DNA of 64,000 nucleotides from positions 1,798,001 through 1,862,000 of the forward strand of contig NC_021921.1 in NCBI RefSeq assembly GCF_000470655.1, written 5' to 3'. Below the pieces are notes generated by a model, which was not told where the DNA came from, ran no database searches, and saw nothing but the letters and a program-made list of their open reading frames with translations. Both the position numbers and the translations under genes were made by a program. Numbering within the stretch: the stretch's first letter is position 1; the number at the start of each line of letters is the position of its first letter. Of this stretch, positions 51,023-60,327 are shown one piece after another. Origin of the DNA: Halorhabdus tiamatea SARL4B. GTDB taxonomy: Archaea; Halobacteriota; Halobacteria; Halobacteriales; Haloarculaceae.

Positions 51023-51559
51023 CTATTCCTCCTCGCGCCACTCCTCGGCGAGCAGGCCGTACCAGTGGACGTCCCGGAACCCGCCGTCGGCGAAGACGGC
51101 CTCGCGGTGGACACCCTCGTGAGTGAAGCCAAGGTTCTCAAGGACCTGTCGGGACGGCTGGTTCCCGTCGAACACTTTCGCCTCGATGCGGTGAAAGCCG
51201 AGGTCTCGAAAGCCGTAGTCGACGAGCGTGCCGACGGCGTCGGTGGCATAGCCGTTGCCCTGCTCGTCGGTCGCGACCCAGTAGCCGAGTTCGCCGCGGC
51301 GTGAGTCACCCGAGACCTCGTGGAAGCTCACCATCCCGACCGGCTCGTCCGCCACGGAGATCAGGAGGTGGATCGTCTCCTCGTCCGAAATCGTCTCCTC
51401 GAAGAATTCCGTGAGTTGCTCGCGGTTGGACGGGAACGGCCACCCGAGCGTCCGCCAGACGGCCGGCTCGGCGCGCTCGCGCTGGATAAATTCGAGATCG
51501 TCTTCCTCGATCGTCCGCAACGTCACCGTCTCGCCGTCGAGAAACACTGGTCCGGGCAT
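51023..51559 (-). CDS. GNAT family acetyltransferase (RimJ/RimL-like)
   Basis: The 178-residue GNAT fold protein begins FLDGETVTLRTIEEDDLEFI. The acetyl-CoA binding motif A is ELGYWVATDEQGNGYATDAV (Q/R-x-x-G-x-G/A), followed by the RimJ-like RIEAKVFDGNQPSRQVLENLGF motif B. Enzymes of this type acetylate protein N-termini or small molecules; the substrate is not evident. It converges on the cyclophilin gene. Confidence 0.88.
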   Translation of the reverse strand: MPGPVFLDGETVTLRTIEEDDLEFIQRERAEPAVWRTLGWPFPSNREQLTEFFEETISDEETIHLLISVADEPVGMVSFHEVSGDSRRGELGYWVATDEQGNGYATDAVGTLVDYGFRDLGFHRIEAKVFDGNQPSRQVLENLGFTHEGVHREAVFADGGFRDVHWYGLLAEEWREEE

Positions 51560-51661
51560 CCTGCGGGGATTCGAGCAGTTCCCGCTTAAGCGTGGCGGGG
51601 TCCAATCGGGAACGGCTGTCGACGGGACGCCACATTATAACAATAAATATGGCATATTGAG

Positions 51662-51747
51662 AGTACGTTTAGAAGAGTTGTATAAATAGAAAATAAAACC
51701 AATTGATGAGCAGATTCTTGGAAGTATAGCCAATACCAGTACGTTTA
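51662..51747 (+). repeat. Direct repeat AGTACGTTTA in promoter of ABC binding protein
   Basis: AGTACGTTTA occurs at 51662-51671 and 51738-51747 in an AT-rich 190-bp region upstream of the gene at 51777, each followed by a purine-rich GAA/AGAA. TTGTATAAATAG at about 51678-51689 lies between them and is a plausible TATA element. The repeats could be operator half-sites. Confidence 0.4.
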
Positions 51748-51776
51748 AGAACGTGTCTTTGCTAAGGGATACCATA

Positions 51777-53672
51777 ATGTCGGACGAGAAAAAACTGAAT
51801 CGACGAAAGTTCCTCGCAGCGACCGGTGCTGCGACGGCGAGCGTCGGACTGGCTGGATGTTCGAGCGGCGACGATACGGACACGCCTGCTGACACCGAGA
51901 CCGACGCGCCCGAGGAAACGGACGAACCGGCAGCGACCGAAACCGACGCTCCGGAAGAGACTACCGAGTCGACGGGCTACGAACCACCGAGTTCGTTCCC
52001 CTATGGGATCAACGAGGCCCAGGTCGGTGAGGCCCAGCGAGTGATGGAAGAGGCCGACTACGGGCCGGACAACACCTACGACCTCGACTGGCTGCAGTAC
52101 CAGAGCCCCGCGTGGAAGGAGATGGCGAATACGATCCGCGCGCGTCTGGACTCCGCGTACATCAACATGAACATCAGCGACGCGGACTTCGGGTCGCTGC
52201 TTGAGACGACCGAGAAGGGGAACCACGAGGCCTATACGCTGGGGTGGGTCGCCGACTACCCCGGAGCCCAGAACTTCCTGCAGCTCATCGACCCGGAGAA
52301 CACCATCTACGACGCCGAGGGCTACACGCCCAACGGCGCGCGGCTGTTCTGGTCCGAGGACGTCCAGGGCGACGAGGAGATCCGCCAGTACATGACCGAG
52401 CAGTTCGACCGAATCCAGAACAACCCCGGCCTCGGTGAGGAAGCCACGAGTACGCGGAACGACGCCGCTGTCAAGATGGAGCGGGCGTTGTGGGACTCGG
52501 CGGCACTCCTGCCGGTCTATCACACCGTCGACCAGCTGTTCTGGTACGATCGCGTCGACTTCAACCCGCCCGGCGGGATGGGGCCCTCCCGAGCGAAGGA
52601 GAACGTCTCGGTCAACGGCATCGAAGGCAAAGACGTTCTCAACGGCACGTCGGCCACGTTCAGCTCCCTCGACCCGATCGCGTCGGGCAACACCGCGAGT
52701 GGGGGCAAGGTCATCAACCTGTTCGACGCACCGATGAACTACGTCAACGGGACGACGGAAGTCGAACCCCTCATCGTCGAGGACTACTCGGTCAGCGACG
52801 ACCTCACGGAGTACGAGTTCACGCTCAAGGAGGGTATCCAGTTCCACGGCGATTACGGCGAGGTCACCGCCGACGACGTGGTCTACTCGATCCAGCGGCT
52901 CGTCGAGTCCAGCAACTCCACGAACACCTACTTCCCGCTGTCGGTGCTCCAGATCGAGCACGAGACCGACGACGAGGGCAACGTCGTGTCCGGTTCGACC
53001 GCCGTCGAGGCGACGGGCGAGTACACGTTCACGGTCTCGCTCGCCGCACCGTTCGGCTACGCGCTCGAGGTGCTCGCGTACTCGGCGTTCTCGGTCGTCC
53101 CCGAAGGCATCGTCGGCGACGTCGAGGGCTACGACGGCGACATGGAGTGGCAGGAGTTCTCGACGAATCCGGTCGGTTGTGGCCCGTTCGTCTTCGAAGG
53201 GTGGCAGGAAGGCAACGGTGGCGAGTTCCGCGCCTCGGCCTTCGCAGACTACCACGGCGATGCGGCGGACTTCGGCCTCCACGACGCCATCATCACCGAC
53301 ACCACCGCCCTGTACAACTACTTCCGCAACGGGAACGCCGACGTCGCCGCCATCCCGACGTCCCAGTACGACCCCGCACTGGCCAACGCGGAGTCGACCA
53401 ACGAGCAGGGCCAGACGCTTGGCACGTACGGCCCACTCGACGACGGGACGGAAGTCAACATGTCCGAGACCCCCTCGATCAACACCTACTTCATCGGGTT
53501 CAACATGGAGGAGGTCCCCAAGCCCGTCCGCGAGGCGATGGCCTACGTGCTCACCCGTGAGGATTTCGTCGAGAGCGTCTTCAAGGGTCGCGGCGAGGCC
53601 GCCTACCACCTCCTCCCCAAACAGGTCTTCCCCGGCGGTGCCGAGAACTACGACGCGAACTACCAGGGATAA
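51777..53672 (+). CDS. Peptide-type ABC substrate-binding lipoprotein, apparently circularly permuted
   Basis: The 631-residue protein has a Tat leader (NRRKFLAATGAA, lipobox Cys28) and a Thr/Glu/Asp linker. Residues about 72-277 are what normally forms the C-terminal part of SBP_bac_5 proteins (YGINEAQVGEAQRVMEEADYG; YTLGWVADYPGAQNFLQLI; LLPVYHTVDQLFWYDRVDF; GGMGPSRAKEN). Residues 288-631 are the normal N-terminal part (NGTSATFSSLDPIASGNTASG; VTADDVVYSIQRLV; TSQYDPA; GFNMEEVPKPVREAMAYVL; YHLLPKQVFPGGAENYD), where the gene stops. Placing the end before residue 72 restores canonical order, so the domains are permuted. Permease and ATPase genes follow. Confidence 0.88.
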   Translation: MSDEKKLNRRKFLAATGAATASVGLAGCSSGDDTDTPADTETDAPEETDEPAATETDAPEETTESTGYEPPSSFPYGINEAQVGEAQRVMEEADYGPDNTYDLDWLQYQSPAWKEMANTIRARLDSAYINMNISDADFGSLLETTEKGNHEAYTLGWVADYPGAQNFLQLIDPENTIYDAEGYTPNGARLFWSEDVQGDEEIRQYMTEQFDRIQNNPGLGEEATSTRNDAAVKMERALWDSAALLPVYHTVDQLFWYDRVDFNPPGGMGPSRAKENVSVNGIEGKDVLNGTSATFSSLDPIASGNTASGGKVINLFDAPMNYVNGTTEVEPLIVEDYSVSDDLTEYEFTLKEGIQFHGDYGEVTADDVVYSIQRLVESSNSTNTYFPLSVLQIEHETDDEGNVVSGSTAVEATGEYTFTVSLAAPFGYALEVLAYSAFSVVPEGIVGDVEGYDGDMEWQEFSTNPVGCGPFVFEGWQEGNGGEFRASAFADYHGDAADFGLHDAIITDTTALYNYFRNGNADVAAIPTSQYDPALANAESTNEQGQTLGTYGPLDDGTEVNMSETPSINTYFIGFNMEEVPKPVREAMAYVLTREDFVESVFKGRGEAAYHLLPKQVFPGGAENYDANYQG

Positions 53673-53939
53673 GCCCGTACTCTCCGGGTTTCGATCCGGC
53701 AAGCCGGATACAATCGTTATTGTTAAACCCGCATAGCCGAAATCATGAGCGAATAACTTACACATGCCCTCGAGGATGGAGTCATCGTCGTGGCAGGCGA
53801 TGTTGTTCCGAAGAGACGTTCGTACCGCAGTGTCGGCCGGGCCGTCACCGGGCCGTCACAGAGACGCGGACGGCACGTACGCTCCCCCGAGGGTCGATTC
53901 GCGCGACCGTCACTCGGTACCGTCCGAGGGTGAGGGCAG

Positions 53940-55028
53940 ATGAATCGGCTGCTGTATCTCGCCAAGCGACTGTTGCTCGCGGTCCCGGTCTTCCTGTTCG
54001 GTGTGACGATGAGTTTCATCGTCCTGTATCTGGGCCCGATCGACCCCGTTTTGAACATTCTCGGACAGGACGCGACGCCGGAGGACGTCCGTCAGTTGCG
54101 GATCGCCCTCGGACTCATCTATCCCGACGGCTCGACGGTTCCGCTGTGGGATCAGTACCGAAAGGTCCTCATCGATCTGGTGACGTTCAACTTCGGCCAG
54201 TCGTGGATCATCCAGCGTGGGACGCCGGTCAGCGATCTCATCATGAACCGGATGCCCGTGACGCTGTGGCTCGGGTTCTGGTCGGTCGTCGTCGCACTGA
54301 TAGTCGGCATTCCCGGCGGCCTCTATGCCGGTCTGCGGGCCAACACCTGGCGGGATTACCTCACCTCGGGAGGGGGGATCATCTGGCGGGCGATGCCGAA
54401 CTTCTGGCTCGCCGTGATGTTCGTCGGCCTGCTCTCGGCCGGCGGTCTCCTGTCGTTTTACCCCGACTTCATCGTTCGGACCGACGTGATCGGGACGTCC
54501 GATTCGATCTCAAACATGGTCGGCGAGATCGAACTCTTCACTCGTATCCCGGAATTCCAAACAACGGTCACGGGTCCACAGTTGACGAACATCGCCATCG
54601 CGATCAAGTGGATCCTGCCAGCGGCGCTCGTGCTGGGATCCTCGTCGATGGGCAACGAGATCCGGATCGGCCGGACCGCCGTCCTCGAGAGCATCAACTC
54701 GAAGTACGTCGAGACAGCAAAGGCCAAGGGCGTCTCCGGGCGGCGCATCGTGACCAAACACGTCGGCCGCAACGCCCTGATCCCACTCCTCCCGATCATC
54801 ATGAGCGAGTTCTACCTGCTGATCGGGGGGTCGGTCCTCGTCGAGAAGGTCTTCTCGATCCGGGGGCTCGGCAACATGTTCTTCCGTGGTGTCCTCGGTC
54901 CGGACATCCCCCTCGTGATGGCACTCGTCTTCCTGTTCATCATCGTCCAGGTCACCGTCAACATCGCCCAGGACATCCTGTATACGTTCATCGACCCGCG
55001 GATCACGCTGGAGGACACTGAGAGGTGA
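53940..55028 (+). CDS. dppB: Peptide-type ABC transporter permease (DppB-like)
   Basis: The 362-residue permease opens with helix LLYLAKRLLLAVPVFLFGVTMSFIVLY and has about six helices. The EAA motif is VLESINSKYVETAKAKGVSGRRIVTKHVGRNALIPL. This is the first permease of a peptide/nickel-type importer. It lies 267 bp after the binding-protein gene; that gap (53673-53939) contains no gene but could hold a processing site or a second promoter. The stop overlaps the next gene's possible GTG start. Confidence 0.92.
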   Translation: MNRLLYLAKRLLLAVPVFLFGVTMSFIVLYLGPIDPVLNILGQDATPEDVRQLRIALGLIYPDGSTVPLWDQYRKVLIDLVTFNFGQSWIIQRGTPVSDLIMNRMPVTLWLGFWSVVVALIVGIPGGLYAGLRANTWRDYLTSGGGIIWRAMPNFWLAVMFVGLLSAGGLLSFYPDFIVRTDVIGTSDSISNMVGEIELFTRIPEFQTTVTGPQLTNIAIAIKWILPAALVLGSSSMGNEIRIGRTAVLESINSKYVETAKAKGVSGRRIVTKHVGRNALIPLLPIIMSEFYLLIGGSVLVEKVFSIRGLGNMFFRGVLGPDIPLVMALVFLFIIVQVTVNIAQDILYTFIDPRITLEDTER

Positions 55029-55033
55029 CATCG

Positions 55034-56644
55034 ATGTCGGACACTGAATCTACCACGACGCGCGAAGAGTTGACCGGGTTCGAACGCGTGCCGCTCCGGA
55101 CGCGAATCGCCGAATCCCCGCGACCGTTCCTCCGGTGGTTCTCGGTCCTCGTCGTCTTGATCGCCGTCGAGTTCGGCACGTACGCGAAACTCGCGTTCAC
55201 CCTGGTCGAAGCGACGTTCGTCGGCGTGACGGCGTTTTTCGAGCTTCTCGCCGGGACGGTCTCCAGTAGTGCGGCGAGTGCGATCCTCGACGTCCAGGCT
55301 GCCGGGGCCGAGTTCCTCGGCGGATTGACAGAGTGGGCTGGCTCACTCCCGACGCTGTTCGGCCGGGAAACCATCCCCAATCAGGGGTATCAACTCGGTC
55401 CGGGCGGCACCTGGGACGGGACAGTACTGGGGATCGAGCCCCCGGAAGCAATCGCGGATCTGCCGGTCGTATTCGATTGGAAAGGGACGTTCCTCGGCCT
55501 CGAACCCGCGCTCGCGTGGGCGTTGCGCCTGACGCTCATCGTCGCCTACGCGATGTTTCTGGCCTACTGGCTGTTCCGCGGCTGGACGGTCTTTCGTGAC
55601 CACTACCGCCAGGCCGACTGGACGCCGACCGACGACATGATCGGGCGGCTCAAGGGCCACCGCTGGGGGCAGTTCGGCATCCTCGTCCTGTTGTTGTACC
55701 TGACGATGGCGATCTTCGGGCCGGCGCTCGGGCCGACGACCGTCGAGCAGAACATCCAGAGTTCCTACAGCCACGAGATCAAGTACTTCGACGAGGAGGC
55801 GGAATCCGTCGAGACGATCTTCGTCGGCGAGGCCAATTTCAACTCGAAGTCCAAGGGGAGCGGTGAAAACGTCGGCCCGATGACCTACGACGACTTCGAC
55901 CGGTTCCATCCGTTCGGGACGCTCAACAACGGTCGTGATCTGTTCACGTTCCTCATGGGCGGGGCACGCATCACGATGATCGTCGCGGGGATGGCGATCG
56001 GGATCGCGACGCTCATCGCGGCCACACTGTCGATGATCTCGGCGTACTACGCCGGATCGGTCGACCTCACGATCTTGACAACGGCCGACGGGATCGTCTC
56101 GGTCCCCCGGCTGATATTGTTGATCATGGTGAGTGCCGTCTTTGCAAACCACTGGCTCGGGAACATCCTCGACGGCGGGTTCATCCTGGCGCTGGTGTTT
56201 GCCTTCACCACGTGGCCGCTGCTGTGGCGGGCCGTGCGTGGCCCCGCGCTCCAGGTCGCCCAGGAGGAGTGGGTCGACGCGGCCCGGAGCTTCGGTCAGC
56301 GCCCGCGCACCATCATGCGCAAGCACATGCTTCCGTACATCGTCGGCTACCTCCTGGTGTACGCCTCGATGACGACCGGGGGCATCATCATCAGCCTCTC
56401 GGCGCTATCGTTCCTCGGGAACGGGCTCGGCATCAGCGCGCCGACGCCGGCCTGGGGGCGAGCCGTCTCGCTGGGCCAGAGTTACGTCGCGACGTCATCC
56501 TGGCACATCTCGCTGCTCTCGGGGCTGATCATCGTCGTGCTCGTGACCGGCCTGAACGCCTTCGGTGACGGGATCCGGGACGCGATCGACCCCGAGACCG
56601 AGAGTGCCGAGGCCGAGGAGGCGGCCGCTGGAGGTGGTGCCTGA
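55034..56644 (+). CDS. dppC: Peptide-type ABC transporter permease (DppC-like)
   Basis: The 536-residue permease is longer than bacterial DppC (around 300) because of an N-terminal extension of some 220 residues containing helices near 35-55 and 170-190. The canonical DppC portion then starts with RLKGHRWGQFGILVLLLYLTMAIFGP. An extracellular loop (about 240-290) precedes DRFHPFGTLNNGRDLFTFLMGGARI and the EAA motif QEEWVDAARSFGQRPRTIMRKHMLPY. ATG 55034 is chosen; a GTG at 55025 overlapping the upstream stop is possible. The last codons overlap the ATPase gene. Confidence 0.9.
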   Translation: MSDTESTTTREELTGFERVPLRTRIAESPRPFLRWFSVLVVLIAVEFGTYAKLAFTLVEATFVGVTAFFELLAGTVSSSAASAILDVQAAGAEFLGGLTEWAGSLPTLFGRETIPNQGYQLGPGGTWDGTVLGIEPPEAIADLPVVFDWKGTFLGLEPALAWALRLTLIVAYAMFLAYWLFRGWTVFRDHYRQADWTPTDDMIGRLKGHRWGQFGILVLLLYLTMAIFGPALGPTTVEQNIQSSYSHEIKYFDEEAESVETIFVGEANFNSKSKGSGENVGPMTYDDFDRFHPFGTLNNGRDLFTFLMGGARITMIVAGMAIGIATLIAATLSMISAYYAGSVDLTILTTADGIVSVPRLILLIMVSAVFANHWLGNILDGGFILALVFAFTTWPLLWRAVRGPALQVAQEEWVDAARSFGQRPRTIMRKHMLPYIVGYLLVYASMTTGGIIISLSALSFLGNGLGISAPTPAWGRAVSLGQSYVATSSWHISLLSGLIIVVLVTGLNAFGDGIRDAIDPETESAEAEEAAAGGGA

Positions 56645-57738
56645 TGTCCCGTGAACGCACCGCCGAGAGCGTGCGTGACGAGGGCGAGCCGTTACTCTCA
56701 GTCCGAAATCTCCAGACGGTCTTCCACACTGACCGGGAGACGATTCGGGCCGTCGACGACGTGAGCTTCGATGTCTACCCCGGCGAGACGGTCGGCATCG
56801 TGGGCGAGTCGGGATCGGGCAAGAGCGTCACTGCTCGCTCGATCATGGGGCTGGTCGACTCCCCCGGCGAGGTGCTCGCGGAGTCGTCGATCCGGTTCAA
56901 CGGCGAGGAGCTGACGAGCCTCTCGGACGCCGCCTATCGCGACGTCCGGGGGAGCGGTATCGGCATGGTGTTCCAGGACCCCCAGCAGTCGTTGAACCCC
57001 GTCTACACGATCGGCAACCAGATCAGGGAAGCCCTGGAGATCAACCGGGGTATCACGGGCGCGGAAGCGACCGCGGAGGCGACGGACTTACTCGAGTCGG
57101 TCGGCATCCCCGACGCGAAACGTCGCCTCGACGAGTACCCCCACGAGTTCTCCGGCGGGATGCGCCAGCGCGCCGTCATCGCGATGATGCTGGCCTGTGA
57201 GCCCGACCTGCTGATCGCCGACGAGCCGACGACCGCCCTGGACGTGACGATCCAGGCTCAGATCCTGGACTTGCTGAAGGAGCTCCAGAAGGAGCGCAAC
57301 CTCGCGATCCTCTTTATCACTCACGACATGGGCGTCATCGCCGACATCTCCGATCGCGTGAACGTGATGTACGCCGGACAGATCGTCGAGAAGGCCTCGG
57401 TCGAGAACCTCTTCGAGCGCCCGAAACACCCCTATACGCGGGCGCTGATCGAGTCGATCCCCGGCGAGCACTCCCGCGGGGAGGGGCTCAACACCATCGA
57501 GGGCGAGGTGCCGACGCCGAACGCGCCGGCCGACCACTGCCGGTTCGCCCCGCGGTGCCCGCAGGCGTTCGGGGCCTGCGACGAGATGGCCCCCCAGCAC
57601 ATCGACGTCGGCGAGACAGTCGAACACACGGCAGCGTGTCTGCTGTATCCGGAAGGGGAAACAGAGACGGAGCGACTCGAACACCATCGCGCACTCGCGA
57701 GTGGCGAGGACGTCGACACGGAAGGTGAGCACCGATGA
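56644..57738 (+). CDS. dppD: Peptide-type ABC transporter ATPase (DppD-like)
   Basis: The 364-residue ATPase has Walker [11 protein letters not shown]-loop [14 protein letters not shown], signature [11 protein letters not shown], Walker [15 protein letters not shown] and switch His in FITHDMGVI. The oligopeptide-type C-terminal extension has the Cys-containing [16 protein letters not shown] (possible iron-sulphur or zinc site of Opp/Dpp ATPases). It pairs with the following DppF-like ATPase as a heterodimer energising the importer. Confidence 0.94.
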   Translation: MSRERTAESVRDEGEPLLSVRNLQTVFHTDRETIRAVDDVSFDVYPGETVGIVGESGSGKSVTARSIMGLVDSPGEVLAESSIRFNGEELTSLSDAAYRDVRGSGIGMVFQDPQQSLNPVYTIGNQIREALEINRGITGAEATAEATDLLESVGIPDAKRRLDEYPHEFSGGMRQRAVIAMMLACEPDLLIADEPTTALDVTIQAQILDLLKELQKERNLAILFITHDMGVIADISDRVNVMYAGQIVEKASVENLFERPKHPYTRALIESIPGEHSRGEGLNTIEGEVPTPNAPADHCRFAPRCPQAFGACDEMAPQHIDVGETVEHTAACLLYPEGETETERLEHHRALASGEDVDTEGEHR

Positions 57739-59072
57739 GCGGGGACCTACAACGGACCGACCAGGTGGCCGAGAGCGGCGAGACGCTGATCGAGGTCGAG
57801 AACTTGAAGAAGTACTACGGCGGTGGCGGCGTCTTCGCCAACCCGTCGGTAAAGGCCGTCGACGGCGTGAGCTTCTCGATCAAGCGCGGCGAGACACTCG
57901 GCCTCGTCGGCGAGTCCGGGTGTGGGAAGAGTACGCTCGGTCGGACGCTCGTCCGCCTAGAGGAGGCCACCGAGGGGACGATTTCCTTCGACGGGACCGA
58001 CATCACGACGCTCTCGGGCGAGGACCTGAAAGACTGGCGTCGTAACGCCCAGATGGTCTTTCAGGACCCCGAATCCAGCCTTAACGACCGGATGACCGTC
58101 GGGGAGATTATCCGCGAGCCGCTGGACGCCCACGACTGGAAGACCAAGACGGAGCGCCAGGAGCGGGTGCTCGACTTGCTGACGTCGGTCGGGCTCCGGG
58201 AGGAACACTACTACCGGTATCCCCACCAGTTCTCGGGCGGCCAGCGCCAGCGCGTCGGCATCGCGCGGGCACTCGCGCTCGAACCGGAGTTTCTCGTCCT
58301 CGACGAGCCGGTCAGCGCGCTGGACGTCTCCGTCCAGGCGAAGATCATCACGCTGCTGGAGGACCTCCAGGAGGAGTTCGACCTGACGTACCTCTTCATC
58401 GCCCACGACCTGGCCGTCGTCCGTCACATCTGTGATCGCGTCGCGGTCATGTACCTCGGGAAGATCATGGAGATCAGCGACACCGAAGCGGTCTACGAGA
58501 ACGCCCAGAACCCCTACACGCAATCGCTCCTCTCGGCGATTCCGCGACCCGATCCCTCGACGTCCTCTCACCGGATCACGCTCCCGGGGACCCCACCCAG
58601 CCCACGCGATCCGCCGACGGGGTGTCAGTTCTCGACGCGGTGTCCGGCCAAGATCCGGCCGGAGGGCTACGACCACGTCGGCGAAGAGACCTGGGACGCG
58701 ATCGAGCGCTTCCGGGAGGTCGTCCGCGAGCGGTCGCGGATGAGTCTCGGGACAGTCGATCGTCTCAAACGCCAGCTCGGCACGTTCTCGGCGTACGACG
58801 ACATCGACGAGACGGTCGCGGACCTCTTTGGCGACCTCGAGGTACCCGCGGACGTCCGCGAGGAGATCGATGCTGCCGCCGAGCTGGTCAAAGACGGCCG
58901 CCCCGCGGACGCACGTGACCACCTCGGGGAAGCGTTCAACGGCGTGTGTGACCTGCAACGCCCCGACTTCCATCCGGTCGGCGAGCACGAGCATATGAGC
59001 TACTGTCACCGTCACGACGCCGAATACGAGGACGTCGAGCCAGTCATCTCCCGCCGGACCAGTGACTCCTAA
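57735..59072 (+). CDS. dppF: Peptide-type ABC transporter ATPase (DppF-like)
   Basis: The 445-residue ATPase overlaps dppD by ATGA. It has Walker [10 protein letters not shown], signature [11 protein letters not shown], Walker [13 protein letters not shown] and switch FIAHDLAVV. The family C-terminal [11 protein letters not shown] is followed by an unusual extra region of about 100 residues ([16 protein letters not shown] to [14 protein letters not shown]) that is longer than in bacterial DppF and includes a second Cys/His-bearing stretch. It forms the second nucleotide-binding subunit. Confidence 0.93.
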   Translation: MSGDLQRTDQVAESGETLIEVENLKKYYGGGGVFANPSVKAVDGVSFSIKRGETLGLVGESGCGKSTLGRTLVRLEEATEGTISFDGTDITTLSGEDLKDWRRNAQMVFQDPESSLNDRMTVGEIIREPLDAHDWKTKTERQERVLDLLTSVGLREEHYYRYPHQFSGGQRQRVGIARALALEPEFLVLDEPVSALDVSVQAKIITLLEDLQEEFDLTYLFIAHDLAVVRHICDRVAVMYLGKIMEISDTEAVYENAQNPYTQSLLSAIPRPDPSTSSHRITLPGTPPSPRDPPTGCQFSTRCPAKIRPEGYDHVGEETWDAIERFREVVRERSRMSLGTVDRLKRQLGTFSAYDDIDETVADLFGDLEVPADVREEIDAAAELVKDGRPADARDHLGEAFNGVCDLQRPDFHPVGEHEHMSYCHRHDAEYEDVEPVISRRTSDS

Positions 59073-59469
59073 CGGCTACCGCTACGTCGAGTTCGCGCTG
59101 TGGGTCGGGAGCGTCGCGACGGCGATCGTGGTCGTCCTCGCGATTCCGTCTCTGATCGTCGGCAACGGGCTGGTGACGCTGAAGTACGCCCTGTTCGTGG
59201 TCGGCTTTCTGTTGTTTGGCGTCGGCTCGTTCGCCATCCAGCCGACGCCTCGCGGCCGAGGACCCGTCTCGCGGCTGTTCTCGATGAGTCTCGACGGTGG
59301 GAAGGCGTTCGGGTTCGAACAGCGGATTCAGGAGCTCCCGCCGCTAGACGGCCGAAACCTCCCGTTCGAGGACCGCGTGAGCCGTAACGTGAAAGTGTTC
59401 GTGACCAGTTTGATCGTCCTCGGCGTCTCGATCCTCCTCGAGGTCGGCCTGGGTGTCACAGCTGGGTGA
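59062..59469 (+). CDS. Three-helix membrane protein
   Basis: The 135-residue protein starts with GTG inside the 3' end of dppF (11-bp overlap) and has two N-terminal helices ([41 protein letters not shown]) and one C-terminal helix ([21 protein letters not shown]). A charged cytoplasmic loop lies between them ([20 protein letters not shown]). It may be co-transcribed with the transporter but shows no transporter motif. Confidence 0.78.
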   Translation: MTPNGYRYVEFALWVGSVATAIVVVLAIPSLIVGNGLVTLKYALFVVGFLLFGVGSFAIQPTPRGRGPVSRLFSMSLDGGKAFGFEQRIQELPPLDGRNLPFEDRVSRNVKVFVTSLIVLGVSILLEVGLGVTAG

Positions 59470-59513
59470 GGACGGCGAGCCACCTTTATTGGTATCGGCC
59501 CGTATCGACAGAC

Positions 59514-60059
59514 ATGGTTAGACTCGGGCCCGACGATGTCGAACTCGACGACGGTGAGCAACTGCTTCGGTCCAGCGACGCGGCCCAGAGCGGGTGGGAG
59601 CAGACCCTCGAAGACGTCGAGGCGATGGCGCGCGATCGGGCCGAGTCGGGGTTCGAAACACTCATCCTCACTTCGGACAACACGACACCGAAGCCGCCCG
59701 AAGCCGACGATACTGACGAATGGGGCCTGGTGTATATCGTCCCGAGCAATCAGGCGAAAGAGTACGAAGATTTCGCCGAGGACGTCGCGTTCACGGAGAC
59801 GGTCGTCTATCAGGCGACCAGTTCGGGCCACGCCTTTGTGGTCACCGAGTGCATCGACCCCGAGCGCGAGCGGACACTCTTCGTGGCCGGGACCTACCGA
59901 CTCCAGCACGCTGCGCCGCTGGTCGAGGCCGCCCTCGAGCGCGGCGAGATGTACACCCACGTCAAGAAACTCGACGGGACCGAGGTCGCATCGATTGCCC
60001 ACGACGACGCCGAGCAGTTCTTCCCCGACCCGGACGAGTACACGGCCTACAGCGCGTGA
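59514..60059 (+). CDS. Acidic cytoplasmic hypothetical protein
   Basis: The 181-residue soluble and highly acidic protein (MVRLGPDDVELDDGEQLLRS; WGLVYIVPSNQAKEYEDFAE; TLFVAGTYRLQHAAPLVEAA) has an alpha/beta pattern of a compact domain. A haloarchaea-specific family of unknown function (DUF7529-like) seems likely. ATG 59514 is preferred as the upstream in-frame region contains no conserved-looking sequence. It is followed by tRNA-Val. Confidence 0.75.
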   Translation: MVRLGPDDVELDDGEQLLRSSDAAQSGWEQTLEDVEAMARDRAESGFETLILTSDNTTPKPPEADDTDEWGLVYIVPSNQAKEYEDFAEDVAFTETVVYQATSSGHAFVVTECIDPERERTLFVAGTYRLQHAAPLVEAALERGEMYTHVKKLDGTEVASIAHDDAEQFFPDPDEYTAYSA

Positions 60060-60152
60060 ACCCGTCGCAGGTTGGGGCGGTCGCTCGCCGCGGGGCGTTT
60101 CGAAACCTTCAATTGTGCCAGCCGTCTACCGGAGAGTGCAACGAGCGAGCCA

Positions 60153-60227
60153 GGGTTGGTGGTCTAGGTTGGTTATGACACCTCCTTGACATGGAGGAGG
60201 TCGGCGGTTCAAATCCGCCCCAACCCA
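60153..60227 (+). tRNA. tRNA-Val (anticodon GAC)
   Basis: The 75-nt cloverleaf has acceptor arms GGGTTGG (60153) and CCAACCC plus discriminator A, and a D arm in TGGTCTAGGTTGGTTATGACA. The anticodon stem CCTCC/GGAGG has loop TTGACAT (anticodon GAC, reading GUC/GUU), and the T arm is GGCGG-TTCAAAT-CCGCC. The 3' CCA is not encoded. No intron is present. The flanks show no integrase or att duplication. Confidence 0.96.
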
Positions 60228-60327
60228 TATTTTCCGGCGAGCAAATTCGCGAGCCGGTAATGTGGTCACAGAGGCGCAGCCACCGACTAGATTTATATTC
60301 CAGCCGTCAGTTTTTCAAACAATACAC

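Noticed and set aside
51762-53765. A 667-codon open frame antisense to the binding-protein gene
   Set aside because: Antisense frames in GC-rich DNA with strong third-position bias stay open by chance; its composition is Val/Arg/Gly-rich with no motif, and the plus-strand protein is clearly real.
60153-60227. tRNA-Val as an integration site
   Set aside because: No integrase or duplicate of the tRNA 3' end is visible near it within the window.
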